Below, in pieces: positions 1 to 5,316 of a stretch of 5,875 bases of DNA. Origin of the DNA: JAICMB01 sp049514735 (lineage in GTDB: Bacteria; Acidobacteriota; Terriglobia; Bryobacterales; Bryobacteraceae); assembly GCA_049514735.1 (NCBI GenBank), contig JBEKUT010000459.1:1-5875 (forward strand). Reading direction: 5' to 3'. Positions within the stretch are counted from its first letter, which is position 1, and each line of letters opens with the position of its first letter. Under the pieces are notes generated by a model. The model was not told the DNA's origin. It made no database searches and saw only the letters and a list, made by a program, of their open reading frames with translations. The translations under genes and the position numbers were made by a program.

Positions 1-77
1 GCCTGCAGCGCCGGGCTCGCCGTCTTATACCGTGGCGGTCTACGCCCTTTTCGCACGAGTTGATTAAACGTCGGCAC
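1..77 (-). CDS. rpsL: 30S ribosomal protein S12, N-terminal part (runs off the left edge)
   Basis: Reading leftward from a GTG at 75-77, the frame gives (M)PTFNQLVRKGRRPPRYKTA and then SPALQ. This is the highly conserved start of ribosomal protein S12, a 30S decoding-centre protein and the first gene of the str operon (rpsL-rpsG-fusA-tuf). About 25 residues are visible; the rest lies outside the window. The GTG is preferred because S12 begins MPTFNQLVRKGR in nearly all bacteria and an AGAGAGGA ribosome site sits 5 bases upstream. No lesion is visible in this part, so the gene is presumably intact and essential. Known: S12 family identity. Seen: the residues and the ribosome site. Inferred: that rpsG and fusA follow to the left. 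Confidence 0.96.
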   Translation of the reverse strand, partial: MPTFNQLVRKGRRPPRYKTASPALQ

Positions 78-361
78 GAAATTCCTCTCTAAGTACTTGG
101 TTTGTAAGCTGACAAGCCTTCCGCCTGCCAAATTCATTCCGCGTTACGGTCTTACGCCGAGCACCGTGCTCAGAGCGCCTGCGACCATTTGCGAGGGTTG
201 CTTTTCTTGTGGACTAGCCCATGCCCTGGACGGCTTTATATCCGCCAAGACCTCGGGGCCGACTCCTGACCGGACTCTCTACGCTCCAACAGGACCGGAT
301 TACAACCGGCTCCTAGGCAGACAGTGGTAGTGCAGGAATAGCTACTCGCTCAAACCCTTTA
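78..361 (-). other. Untranslated leader of rpsL; no gene seen
   Basis: This stretch lies between the proposed promoter and the rpsL start. Neither strand gives a convincing protein. A plus-strand open frame of 77 codons at 97-330 has no ribosome site, no recognisable motif and opposes the rpsL transcript. It contains a short exact palindrome (GAGCAC-C-GTGCTC, 159-171) and a small CCGG-loop-CCGG hairpin (295-309). Neither is followed by a T run, so they are not terminators. A leader this long could hold an r-protein autoregulatory structure, but I see no known class. Confidence 0.45.
83..90 (-). promoter_or_regulatory. Ribosome binding site of rpsL
   Basis: On the minus strand AGAGAGGA lies 5 bases before the GTG at 75-77. 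It is the strongest Shine-Dalgarno sequence in the window and fixes the S12 start. Confidence 0.8.
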
Positions 362-391
362 AGAATATCGGATGACGAAACCTTTTGTCAA
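362..391 (-). promoter_or_regulatory. Sigma-70-like promoter of rpsL
   Basis: On the minus strand a perfect TTGACA (386-391) is followed after 18 bases by TATTCT (362-367, 4 of 6 consensus). Transcription would start near 355 and give a leader of about 280 bases before the rpsL start at 77. The promoter lies 15 bases inside the boundary of the transposable element at 407, so both boxes survive that insertion. No other comparable pair was seen between 78 and 406 on this strand. Confidence 0.6.
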
Positions 392-406
392 CAGGCGCTC
401 GTCGCC

Positions 407-430
407 AGGTAGTGGGCTAGTTTGAATTTT
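407..430 (+). repeat. Left terminal inverted repeat of the element
   Basis: 24 bases beginning AGGTAGTGGGCTAG, matching the inverse of 2245-2272 without mismatch apart from a 4-base CTAG gap. It lies immediately next to the DUF2335-like stop codon. Confidence 0.75.
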
Positions 431-432
431 TG

Positions 433-967
433 CTAGCGTGACTCCGAATCTTCGGTGCCCTGATCGTCTTCGATCTCTTCGATCTGCTGTTTACGAGACC
501 TTCCGTACACAAAGGCGGCGATAACGGTTCCGATGCTCACGGTGCAGTATGCTTGCTCCAGCGACATCATGGCCTTTCAAAATGGCGGTTGTACCACATC
601 CAAGAAAAAGGATTGCGGTGATAAAAGCGAAGACCTGTCCACGTAATATTTCCGCTGGCAAGGATTTGATGACAGCGGCCTGGGCTTCCAAAAGCATTCG
701 CTCAGCTTCCCGCCTGGTGCGGCCCTCTTCTTCGGCCATACAAACTACTCGGTTCAGCAGTTCAGGATGAAGATCGTTATAACGCTTAAGAATGTCTGGA
801 TGAGGCAACGGTCCATTGTACTGCTCGGATCGAAATGCCAGCAATTCGCTGTCGGGGGTGCGGCGAGCAGCCCCAGATATAGAAATCTCTTGAGTAGTCC
901 CGGTATTACCTGCCGCAATTTGCTGTCGCTTCTTCTTCTGCTGAGACTTCCTTGTATTCTGGGGCAC
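433..967 (-). pseudogene. DUF2335-like two-TM membrane protein, frameshifted near its end
   Basis: The proposed start is GTG 965-967, with AAGGG 7 bases upstream; a TTG at 992-994 is the longer alternative. After a basic, low-complexity N-terminus comes the segment I recognise as DUF2335: YNGPLPHPDILKRYNDLHPE, a charged helix rich in E and R, then a first membrane segment (FAFITAILFLGCGTTAI) and KGHDVAGASI. The open frame then goes wrong near 541-555. Shifting by one base gives VSIGTVIAAFVYGRSRK, the second membrane segment, and an acidic tail ending at TAG 433-435. One extra base explains the break, so it is either a recent pseudogene or a sequencing error. DUF2335 proteins are predicted inner-membrane proteins of unknown function. 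The gene lies inside the transposable element, overlaps the upstream ORF by about 60 bases, and is probably translated with it. Seen: the two frames and TM segments. From memory: the family name. Confidence 0.65.
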
Positions 968-1166
968 TTTCCATCCCTTGTGCTGCGACCTCAAGGTCTC
1001 GCCCGATCTTGCGCCAGTCAGACGCCAAGGATTGAAATACCGACTCTTCTGTAGACTTTAAACGTCGCTTCATGCGTATGGGCAAACGAGTGGGAAAGAG
1101 GGAGTATGAGTCCTGGACCCCCCACCAGAAGGCCCTAGTACGATTCTTGTTTCGCGATTGCTTCAT
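906..1166 (-). CDS. Small basic ORF of unknown function upstream of the DUF2335-like gene
   Basis: 86 codons from ATG 1164-1166, chosen because AGAGG lies about 7 bases upstream. The frame stays open upstream to 1385, but those starts lack a ribosome site. The N-terminus is basic (MKQSRNKNRTR). The middle, STEESVFQSLASDWRKIGRD, looks like an amphipathic helix of a real protein, and the tail is acidic (SAEEEA). The end overlaps the start of the DUF2335-like gene in another frame, an arrangement typical of translational coupling. I do not recognise a family. It could be a partner of the membrane protein, or the overlapping part could be an incidental open frame. It shows no membrane segment or signal peptide. 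Confidence 0.4.
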   Translation of the reverse strand: MKQSRNKNRTRAFWWGVQDSYSLFPTRLPIRMKRRLKSTEESVFQSLASDWRKIGRDLEVAAQGMESAPEYKEVSAEEEATANCGR

Positions 1167-1379
1167 CTGCGCGCCTCTAGTCTCAGGCGATTTATCGGGC
1201 GTTTTGGTCGAGAGTTTAATGATGTAACGTAGCAGTAGCATTGTTACCCTATGGGAGTTAGGGTTGCGTATCCCTTTGACCGGTAAACACTTTGAGGCAT
1301 TACGCACGCCTCCGAATGCGAATCCGTCTTCAAGGTTTTCTCGGTCCCCGAAGAACCGAGCGGTGGCTCGAGCGCCTCG

Positions 1380-1415
1380 TTGCAAGCCTACAAGCAGGTT
1401 GCAAGTCTACAGGCA
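1380..1415. repeat. Imperfect direct repeat pair, 19-base period
   Basis: TTGCAAGCCTACA at 1380-1392 recurs as TTGCAAGTCTACA at 1399-1411 (12 of 13 identical), the copies starting 19 bases apart. The second copy covers the proposed -10 box. It could be an operator pair or a simple duplication. Confidence 0.45.
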
Positions 1416-1435
1416 CATAGTATCACGCTTGTCAA
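1406..1435 (-). promoter_or_regulatory. Possible promoter of the passenger genes
   Basis: On the minus strand a perfect TTGACA (1430-1435) is followed after 18 bases by TGTAGA (1406-1411), a poor -10 matching only half the consensus. An inverted repeat TCAATGA (1432-1438) / TCATTGA (1449-1455) overlaps the -35 box and could be a binding site for a regulator. The position, about 240 bases before the small ORF, would suit the passenger genes. The weak -10 keeps this tentative. Confidence 0.3.
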
Positions 1436-1508
1436 TGACTTAAATGAATCATTGATCGTTTTGTAATAGAACTGAAAGCAAAATCTACTAATAGTTCTAG
1501 AACCAATA

Positions 1509-2230
1509 CTATAACGGGAATCCGAGGGCTGGTCCCTTGCTTTCGTAGGCTCGTTCACGCTTGGCGACGCGGTCCTGGGCCTCTGCTAGCTCGATAGCAT
1601 CCAAAAGCCCCACGATATCGGCGATATCCCACGCCCGATCCGTAACTCCTGCCGCCATCGCCGGAATAATCCGAAGCGACTGATGAGTCCGGCAAAAGTT
1701 GTAATACATAAAGTGCAGGGAGATCGCTGCAATGTGGTTCTCCAGCTTCTTCGAGAACGCATTCGTTAAACGGGTGAAGCGCCGCATGTGCTTTACGCAT
1801 CGTGAGGTTTTGGCGCTCAACGTAGCTGGTGCTGACGTGCTTCCTTTCAGGTTTTCAACGGACTCTGAGCGGGTTCCCATGCAGACGCGGGCTATACCGT
1901 GTCTTCTGGAGCATTCTCGTTGCCGTACATCTTGATGAGCATTGCGTAATCGATATCCGCTCCGAACGCACCCTCTACGGCCTCCAGGTAGGGCTTATGG
2001 CCGTCCGTGGTTAACTGTACGCGGAAACGGAGACGGCTCGCTAGATCGTCCATAAACTCGCGAGCGGCTACCGTATCGCGAACTCCGATCATCCACGAGC
2101 AAATCAGCTTGGTATCCGCGTCCAACGCGGTCCAGGTCCACACGCTGCCGTAGCCGAAAGTGTTGCGCTTGTCTTCCGGCAGATTCTTATCCTTCGCTGC
2201 ATCCTAGAAGCGTGACGAGAAAATCCGAAG
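1509..2230 (-). pseudogene. IS1-like family DDE transposase, N-terminally truncated with four frameshifts
   Basis: Read leftward from about 2205, DKNLPEDKRNTFGYGSVWTW leads into TALDADTKLICSW, then FMDDLASRL, VQLTTDGHKPYLEAVEGAFG and DIDYAMLIKMYG. A second part gives RYSP, MGTRSESV, KHVSTSYVERQNLTM, then RRFTRLTNAFSKKLENH, HFMYYNFCRTHQSLR and PAMAAGVTD, ending at 1509. This is the order found in a large group of roughly 250-300-residue IS1-like transposases of environmental bacteria. TTDGHKPY carries one catalytic Asp and the YVERQN region the catalytic Glu. About the first 75 residues, including the zinc-ribbon/HTH part and the first catalytic Asp (normally in CDEIW), are missing, with only a degenerate trace up to about 2230. 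There is a TAG at 2205, and frames change near 1895, 1880, 1850 and 1795. The protein cannot be made. Confidence 0.85.
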
Positions 2231-2244
2231 CTATCAAGGGGGTG

Positions 2245-2272
2245 AAAATTCAAACTAGCTAGCCCACTACCT
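2245..2272 (-). repeat. Right terminal inverted repeat of the element
   Basis: 28 bases, the inverse of the left end with an extra CTAG that makes CTAGCTAG, probably a small duplication after insertion. Only about 15-30 bases separate it from the surviving transposase sequence, which shows that the 5' part of the transposase gene has been deleted. Confidence 0.75.
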
Positions 2273-2300
2273 CGCCGCAGACAACGGGTTGGGCGAAACG

Positions 2301-2329
2301 TTGGCAGCGCTGCCACTCCAGACTATCAA
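2301..2329 (+). promoter_or_regulatory. Sigma-70-like promoter of the retron-like unit
   Basis: TTGGCA (2301-2306, 5 of 6) and TATCAA (2324-2329, 4 of 6) are separated by exactly 17 bases. Transcription would start near 2336, about 36 bases before the structured RNA. A perfect 12-base palindrome GGCAGCGCTGCC (2303-2314) overlaps the -35 box and the spacer and could be an operator. Confidence 0.5.
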
Positions 2330-2371
2330 TTTGCGCTCGTGCCCTGACGCCCTGTTGCTACCATCACCTCC

Positions 2372-2543
2372 GGGCGGCGCGGTGTTTCAAGCTGGCTGAT
2401 GCTGGGCCTTTAGGTCCGGTTTGGCCTCTCCGGGGTTACCCCGGGGAATGGTGAAGAGCTGGGATTTCGTCGCGTGAGCGGCACTGCGCGAGCGCGCAGG
2501 ATTGCTCACGCAGAGTGAGTTTCGTTGGAGCATTGCGCCGCTC
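2372..2543 (+). ncRNA. Candidate retron ncRNA (a1-msr-msd-a2)
   Basis: The ends are complementary: GGGCGGCGCGGTG (2372-2384, a1) pairs with CATTGCGCCGCTC (2531-2543, a2) over 13 consecutive positions, three of them G-U. Just inside a1 is CAAGC, whose G (2391, in AGC) would suit the branching guanosine. Then come hairpin 1 (2401-2408 with 2413-2420, loop UUUA) and hairpin 2 (2427-2435 with 2439-2447, loop UUA), both msr-like. A long hairpin follows (2472-2479 with 2504-2511, inner stem TGCGC/GCGCA), as expected for the msd template. The RT start codon follows a2 by 10 bases. In known retrons this order (a1, branch G, msr hairpins, msd hairpin, a2, RT) is standard; the RT copies msd into DNA joined to the branch G. 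Seen: the pairings and order. Inferred: that the RNA is made and reverse transcribed. Confidence 0.6.
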
Positions 2544-2553
2544 TCATCGCCCC

Positions 2554-3852
2554 ATGCTCAAAGACTCGCTTGTAATCGCCTTGGCCCGAGCCTTTATGGC
2601 AGGCGAGCAGACGCTGGAGAAGGTTGTCTTACGCGGAAGCTGGACGCTCGATAGACCGTGGCGCGGGCTTCACGGTTTGGCAGAACGCTATCTCGAGGCA
2701 TTTGCTGGACGGGCGCGCCCTCGCGAGAAGGATGTCGTTCAATTTCTTTATAAAGACTCGTATTTCCGACAGCATGGGCACCGATTACGCGTCGACCACT
2801 GGATTACCGGCCCGCAGCCCATGCAACCCGTCGCCGCAGCCGAGGCCTGGGACGTTCGCCCCATCGAAACTGCGGGCGACCTGGCCGCTTGGCTGCAAAT
2901 CGACATAGGAGAGCTGGAATGGTTCGCCGACCGGAAAGGGCTGGGATACAAAAAGAACCGGACGCCGCTGCGTCATTATTATTACCGCCCACTTGTCAAA
3001 CGGTCCGGCAGTTTCCGGCTAATTGAAGCGCCCAAGACGCGGCTGAAGCAAATCCAGCGGCGGATTTTGTCGGAGATTCTCGATAAAATTCCGGCGCATC
3101 CGGCCGCGCATGGATTCGTTACGAGCCGGTCGATTAGAACATTTGCCGCGCCTCACGCCGGCCGGCGCGTGGTCTTGCGGATGGACTTGAAGAACTTCTT
3201 CCCGACGTTCACGCCCGGCAGGATTCAGGCATTATTTCGAACCGTGGGATATCCGGAGTCAGTGGCGGACCTCCTGGCGGGGATTTGCACGAACGCGGCG
3301 CCTCGCGACGCCTGGCACATACCCGGATTCGAGGGCGACCCACACGAGCTTTGGGAAGCGAGCAATCTTTATTCCTATCCGCACCTACCGCAAGGCGCAC
3401 CGACCTCGCCGGCCATCGCGAATATTTGTTCGTATCGCATGGACTGCCGTATGGCGGGCCTGGCGCGCCGGGCCGGGGGCGTGTACACGCGATACGCGGA
3501 CGATCTGGCGTTCTCCGGAGACGACATCGATTGGATCTCGCCATATGTCGCCGCGATTGTCGAGGACGAGGGTTTCACGGTGAATCACCGCAAGACTCGG
3601 ATCATGCGGCAGGGCGTGCGGCAGCGGCTGGCGGGGATTGTCGTGAACCAAGGGATGAATATAATTCGGCCTGACTTCGACCTTTTGAAAGCCATCCTTA
3701 CGAATTGCGTTCGCTCAGGGCCGGAGAGTCAGAATCGCGAGGGACACGCCGATTTTCGCGCGCATCTGCAAGGGCGCGTCGGGTTTGTCGAAATGATTCA
3801 CGCTGTGAAGGGGGCGCGGCTGCGCGCTATTTTCGATCGCATCGCCTGGTAG
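2554..3852 (+). CDS. Retron-like reverse transcriptase
   Basis: An RNA-directed DNA polymerase of about 432 residues. From the ATG, the first ~140 residues are a family-specific N-terminal region (WDV, then ELEWFADRKGLGY). The RT domain follows: YRPLVKRSGSFRLIEAPK, HPAAHGF, motif A RMDLKNFFPTF with its catalytic Asp, LPQGAPTSPAIAN, the active site YTRYADDLAFSGD, VNHRKTR and RQRLAGIVVN. The last 60 residues (NCVRSGPESQNREGHADFR, LQGRVGFV) are also typical of this RT group. Canonical retron RTs have NAxxH and VTG; here these read FAAPH and LAG, so it is a divergent branch. No maturase or HNH domain follows, which argues against a group II intron. GTG 2515 would add 13 residues but falls before a2; neither start has a good ribosome site, and ATG 2554 fits the RNA better. 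All catalytic residues are present. No effector gene adjoins it. Confidence 0.85.
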   Translation: MLKDSLVIALARAFMAGEQTLEKVVLRGSWTLDRPWRGLHGLAERYLEAFAGRARPREKDVVQFLYKDSYFRQHGHRLRVDHWITGPQPMQPVAAAEAWDVRPIETAGDLAAWLQIDIGELEWFADRKGLGYKKNRTPLRHYYYRPLVKRSGSFRLIEAPKTRLKQIQRRILSEILDKIPAHPAAHGFVTSRSIRTFAAPHAGRRVVLRMDLKNFFPTFTPGRIQALFRTVGYPESVADLLAGICTNAAPRDAWHIPGFEGDPHELWEASNLYSYPHLPQGAPTSPAIANICSYRMDCRMAGLARRAGGVYTRYADDLAFSGDDIDWISPYVAAIVEDEGFTVNHRKTRIMRQGVRQRLAGIVVNQGMNIIRPDFDLLKAILTNCVRSGPESQNREGHADFRAHLQGRVGFVEMIHAVKGARLRAIFDRIAW

Positions 3853-3873
3853 CGTCTCTATTCTCACCAGAAA

Positions 3874-3902
3874 CGCAGACGACAAACACCGAATCGTCTG
3901 CG
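3874..3902. terminator. Hairpin between convergent genes
   Basis: CGCAGACGA (3874-3882) and TCGTCTGCG (3894-3902) form a perfect 9-bp stem with an 11-base loop. It lies 21 bases after the RT stop and directly after the stop of the secreted-protein gene (3903-3905). On the minus strand it is followed by TTTCT, a weak T run; on the plus strand there is none. It probably ends the minus-strand transcript and may act on both. Confidence 0.5.
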
Positions 3903-5024
3903 CTACCTCACTTCCGACGCCGCGAAATGCAGGTCCCGGTCGAGCGTCAATTCCATCGACGTACCCGGTTGCAACACCACATCGGGCCCGCGCGTCCCCA
4001 GCACTCGACCCAGCCCAGCGGCGGCACCCGCGGCCGCGCCTATACCCGCCCCCATTCCGATATGTCCCGCGGCAGCGCCAGCAAGGGCCCCGATTCCAGT
4101 CCCGGCCGCTGTCGTCTCCCCAATCTTACGGGCGTCGCCGCCCTTGTCGCCCTGACCCTCGATGCGTCCCTCTTTGCGGTCGAGATTGCCTTGCGCATCG
4201 GCCTCGCTGGGGTGCGACCGCAAGTCGCGTGTGACGCCGTTCGGCAGCGTCACGGAATCGAAACGGATGTTGAGGGCGGACTTTCCTTTCACCCGGCCTG
4301 CCTGCTTGGTCTCAGTGACAGTGCCAGTGACATAGGTCCCGCGCGGGAGAATCAGATGCCCGCTTACGAAAACGGGAACGGAGGTTTCCAGATAAACGCG
4401 ATCGCCGACAGCGGCGGTCTTCGTGTTAACAGCGTTGATCAGCCGCAAGAGGACGCGGGTTCCGGCCTCAAGTACATAGTCCGCATCGGACGCGGCGGGA
4501 GCATCCACGGCTTTCCATGAACGGACAGCCATACCTTGGGGCGCCGGGGCTGGTTCGGGTGTCTTGGCTGCCACCACAACGTCGGGATTTTCGTAAACCA
4601 GCACCGATTCGCTCTCGCCCGTGTTACGAACAATCGTACGCTTGATGGTGAGCCGGCTTCCGTCACGCGAACGCACCCAACGTTCCATGATGGTGTAGCT
4701 TTGCGGGCCGCTCACCAGCGTATTGACCAGCAGTGCGTCGCCTTCCCACTTAGTAACTGTATTTAAAGTCGAGTCGCCCGCACGGTACTTCTCCGGTTTG
4801 CCATCGAGAGGGTAATTGACGGCCGCGGCCGCGTCACCGGATATCTTCAGGGCGTTGGAGCTTTGCTCCACCTTCAAAACCTGGTCTGGGGGCTTGGGCA
4901 GGCTTCGCACGTCGCTTTGCGCCGCGTTCAATTTCCAGGTACCGGAAAACCCGCGATCCGACGCAGCGGCCGCGATGCAAAATACAACGGTAGAGACAAG
5001 AAGAGCGCGTAAACACAACCCCAT
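3903..5024 (-). CDS. Secreted protein with lipocalin-like, beta-barrel and glycine-zipper parts
   Basis: 373 residues from ATG 5022-5024. A signal peptide (MGLCLRALLVSTVVFCIAAA, cut near residue 21) shows export. Residues ~26-147 start GTWKLNAAQSD, as in Acidobacteriota secreted domains that resemble lipocalins. A Pro/Ala linker (~152-166) leads to a second domain (~183-270) with VLLRLINAVNTKTAAVGDRV and LILPRGTYVTGTVTE, the pattern of VirB10/TrbI-like barrels in this phylum. Residues 268-302 are charged, 308-341 form a glycine zipper (GIGALAGAAAG, GIGAAAGAAAG) likely to insert in or span a membrane, and a short strand ends the protein. Function is unknown; an envelope role is inferred. The gene starts 35 bases after the CDGSH gene stop, same strand, so they may share a transcript. 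There is no good ribosome site before the ATG. The gene looks intact, and the long plus-strand frame opposite it (3705-4520) is only its shadow. Confidence 0.8.
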   Translation of the reverse strand: MGLCLRALLVSTVVFCIAAAASDRGFSGTWKLNAAQSDVRSLPKPPDQVLKVEQSSNALKISGDAAAAVNYPLDGKPEKYRAGDSTLNTVTKWEGDALLVNTLVSGPQSYTIMERWVRSRDGSRLTIKRTIVRNTGESESVLVYENPDVVVAAKTPEPAPAPQGMAVRSWKAVDAPAASDADYVLEAGTRVLLRLINAVNTKTAAVGDRVYLETSVPVFVSGHLILPRGTYVTGTVTETKQAGRVKGKSALNIRFDSVTLPNGVTRDLRSHPSEADAQGNLDRKEGRIEGQGDKGGDARKIGETTAAGTGIGALAGAAAGHIGMGAGIGAAAGAAAGLGRVLGTRGPDVVLQPGTSMELTLDRDLHFAASEVR

Positions 5025-5059
5025 AAGTCGATAATAAGGTAATTCTCGAAAAATGGTAG

Positions 5060-5293
5060 CTATATTTTTGGCTTAGGCGGAGCTAGTTCTCTCGCCTGGC
5101 ACAGCGATTCGAATCCCGCTACGCCGTGATGTCCGTCGCAGAACGGCTTATTGTCGGAAAGACCGCAGCGGCAAAGCGAAATCACCGAGCGTCCGGCAAG
5201 GCCGTATTCATTTCCAGCGGCATCGGTGAGCGAGAAGTCGCCTTCAATGCGGATGGGTCCATTGTTGATCACTGTAACTTTTGCGGCAGGCAT
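5060..5293 (-). CDS. CDGSH-type iron-sulfur protein
   Basis: 77 residues, the normal length for the small bacterial single-domain CDGSH proteins. The N-terminus is MPAAKVTVINNGPIRIEGDF, followed by a beta-rich stretch (GNEYGLAGRSVISL) and the cluster site CRCGLSDNKPFCDGHH, which supplies the three Cys and one His that hold a 2Fe-2S cluster. The usual Ser of CDGSH is His here (CDGHH); small residues are common at that position, but the ligands themselves are kept. Such proteins are cytoplasmic and thought to act in electron transfer or cluster handling; the partner is unknown. ATG 5291-5293 starts the family's usual N-terminus, although no ribosome site precedes it. It may form a two-gene transcript with the secreted-protein gene downstream. 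Confidence 0.85.
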   Translation of the reverse strand: MPAAKVTVINNGPIRIEGDFSLTDAAGNEYGLAGRSVISLCRCGLSDNKPFCDGHHGVAGFESLCQARELAPPKPKI

Positions 5294-5316
5294 AGTTGAA
5301 ATCGTAGCAGAAGGGG

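Larger units (their letters stand above)
1167..1508. other. Spacer inside the element, with AT-rich putative control region
   Basis: No convincing gene is seen here, although the frame of the small ORF remains open from 1166 up to 1385. From 1380 rightward the base composition turns AT-rich. It holds a direct repeat pair, an inverted repeat and a TTGACA box, listed separately. It separates the end of the transposase from the passenger genes. Confidence 0.4.
407..2272 (-). mobile_element. Decayed IS1-like transposable element with passenger genes
   Basis: The left end, 407-430, starts AGGTAGTGGGCTAG and runs on to TTTGAATTTT. The right end, 2245-2272, is the same sequence in inverse orientation, identical over all 24 bases except for an extra CTAG in the middle. 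Between the ends, all on the minus strand, are a broken transposase (about 1509-2230) and then a small ORF plus a DUF2335-like membrane protein gene whose reconstructed stop (433-435) lies only 2 bases inside the left repeat. The bases just outside are CGCC on both sides (403-406 and 2273-2276), a possible 4-bp target duplication that could also be chance; IS1 relatives usually make 8-9 bp. No copy of the end sequence is found beside the transposase stop near 1500, so the passenger region belongs to the element. The transposase is dead, so the element cannot move by itself. Confidence 0.7.

Noticed and set aside
286..320. tRNA-like anticodon hairpin (CCGG, 7-base loop, CCGG)
   Set aside because: There is no D arm, T arm or acceptor pairing around it on either strand.
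97..330. 77-codon open frame on the plus strand
   Set aside because: It opposes the rpsL leader, has no ribosome site and no recognisable motif; it is probably chance in GC-rich DNA.
2515..2553. GTG 2515 as the RT start
   Set aside because: It would place the start between the last hairpin and a2, has no good ribosome site, and the added residues are not typical; ATG 2554 follows a2 directly.
3209..3674. Several open frames on both strands inside the RT gene
   Set aside because: They are shadows of a well-conserved RT domain.
2554..3852. Group II intron or diversity-generating retroelement RT
   Set aside because: No maturase/HNH region follows the RT domain, no intron domain V-like hairpin was seen, and no template/variable repeat pair was noticed.
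3705..4520. 271-codon open frame on the plus strand
   Set aside because: It overlaps the RT end and is antisense to the intact secreted-protein gene, whose signal peptide and domains are clear.
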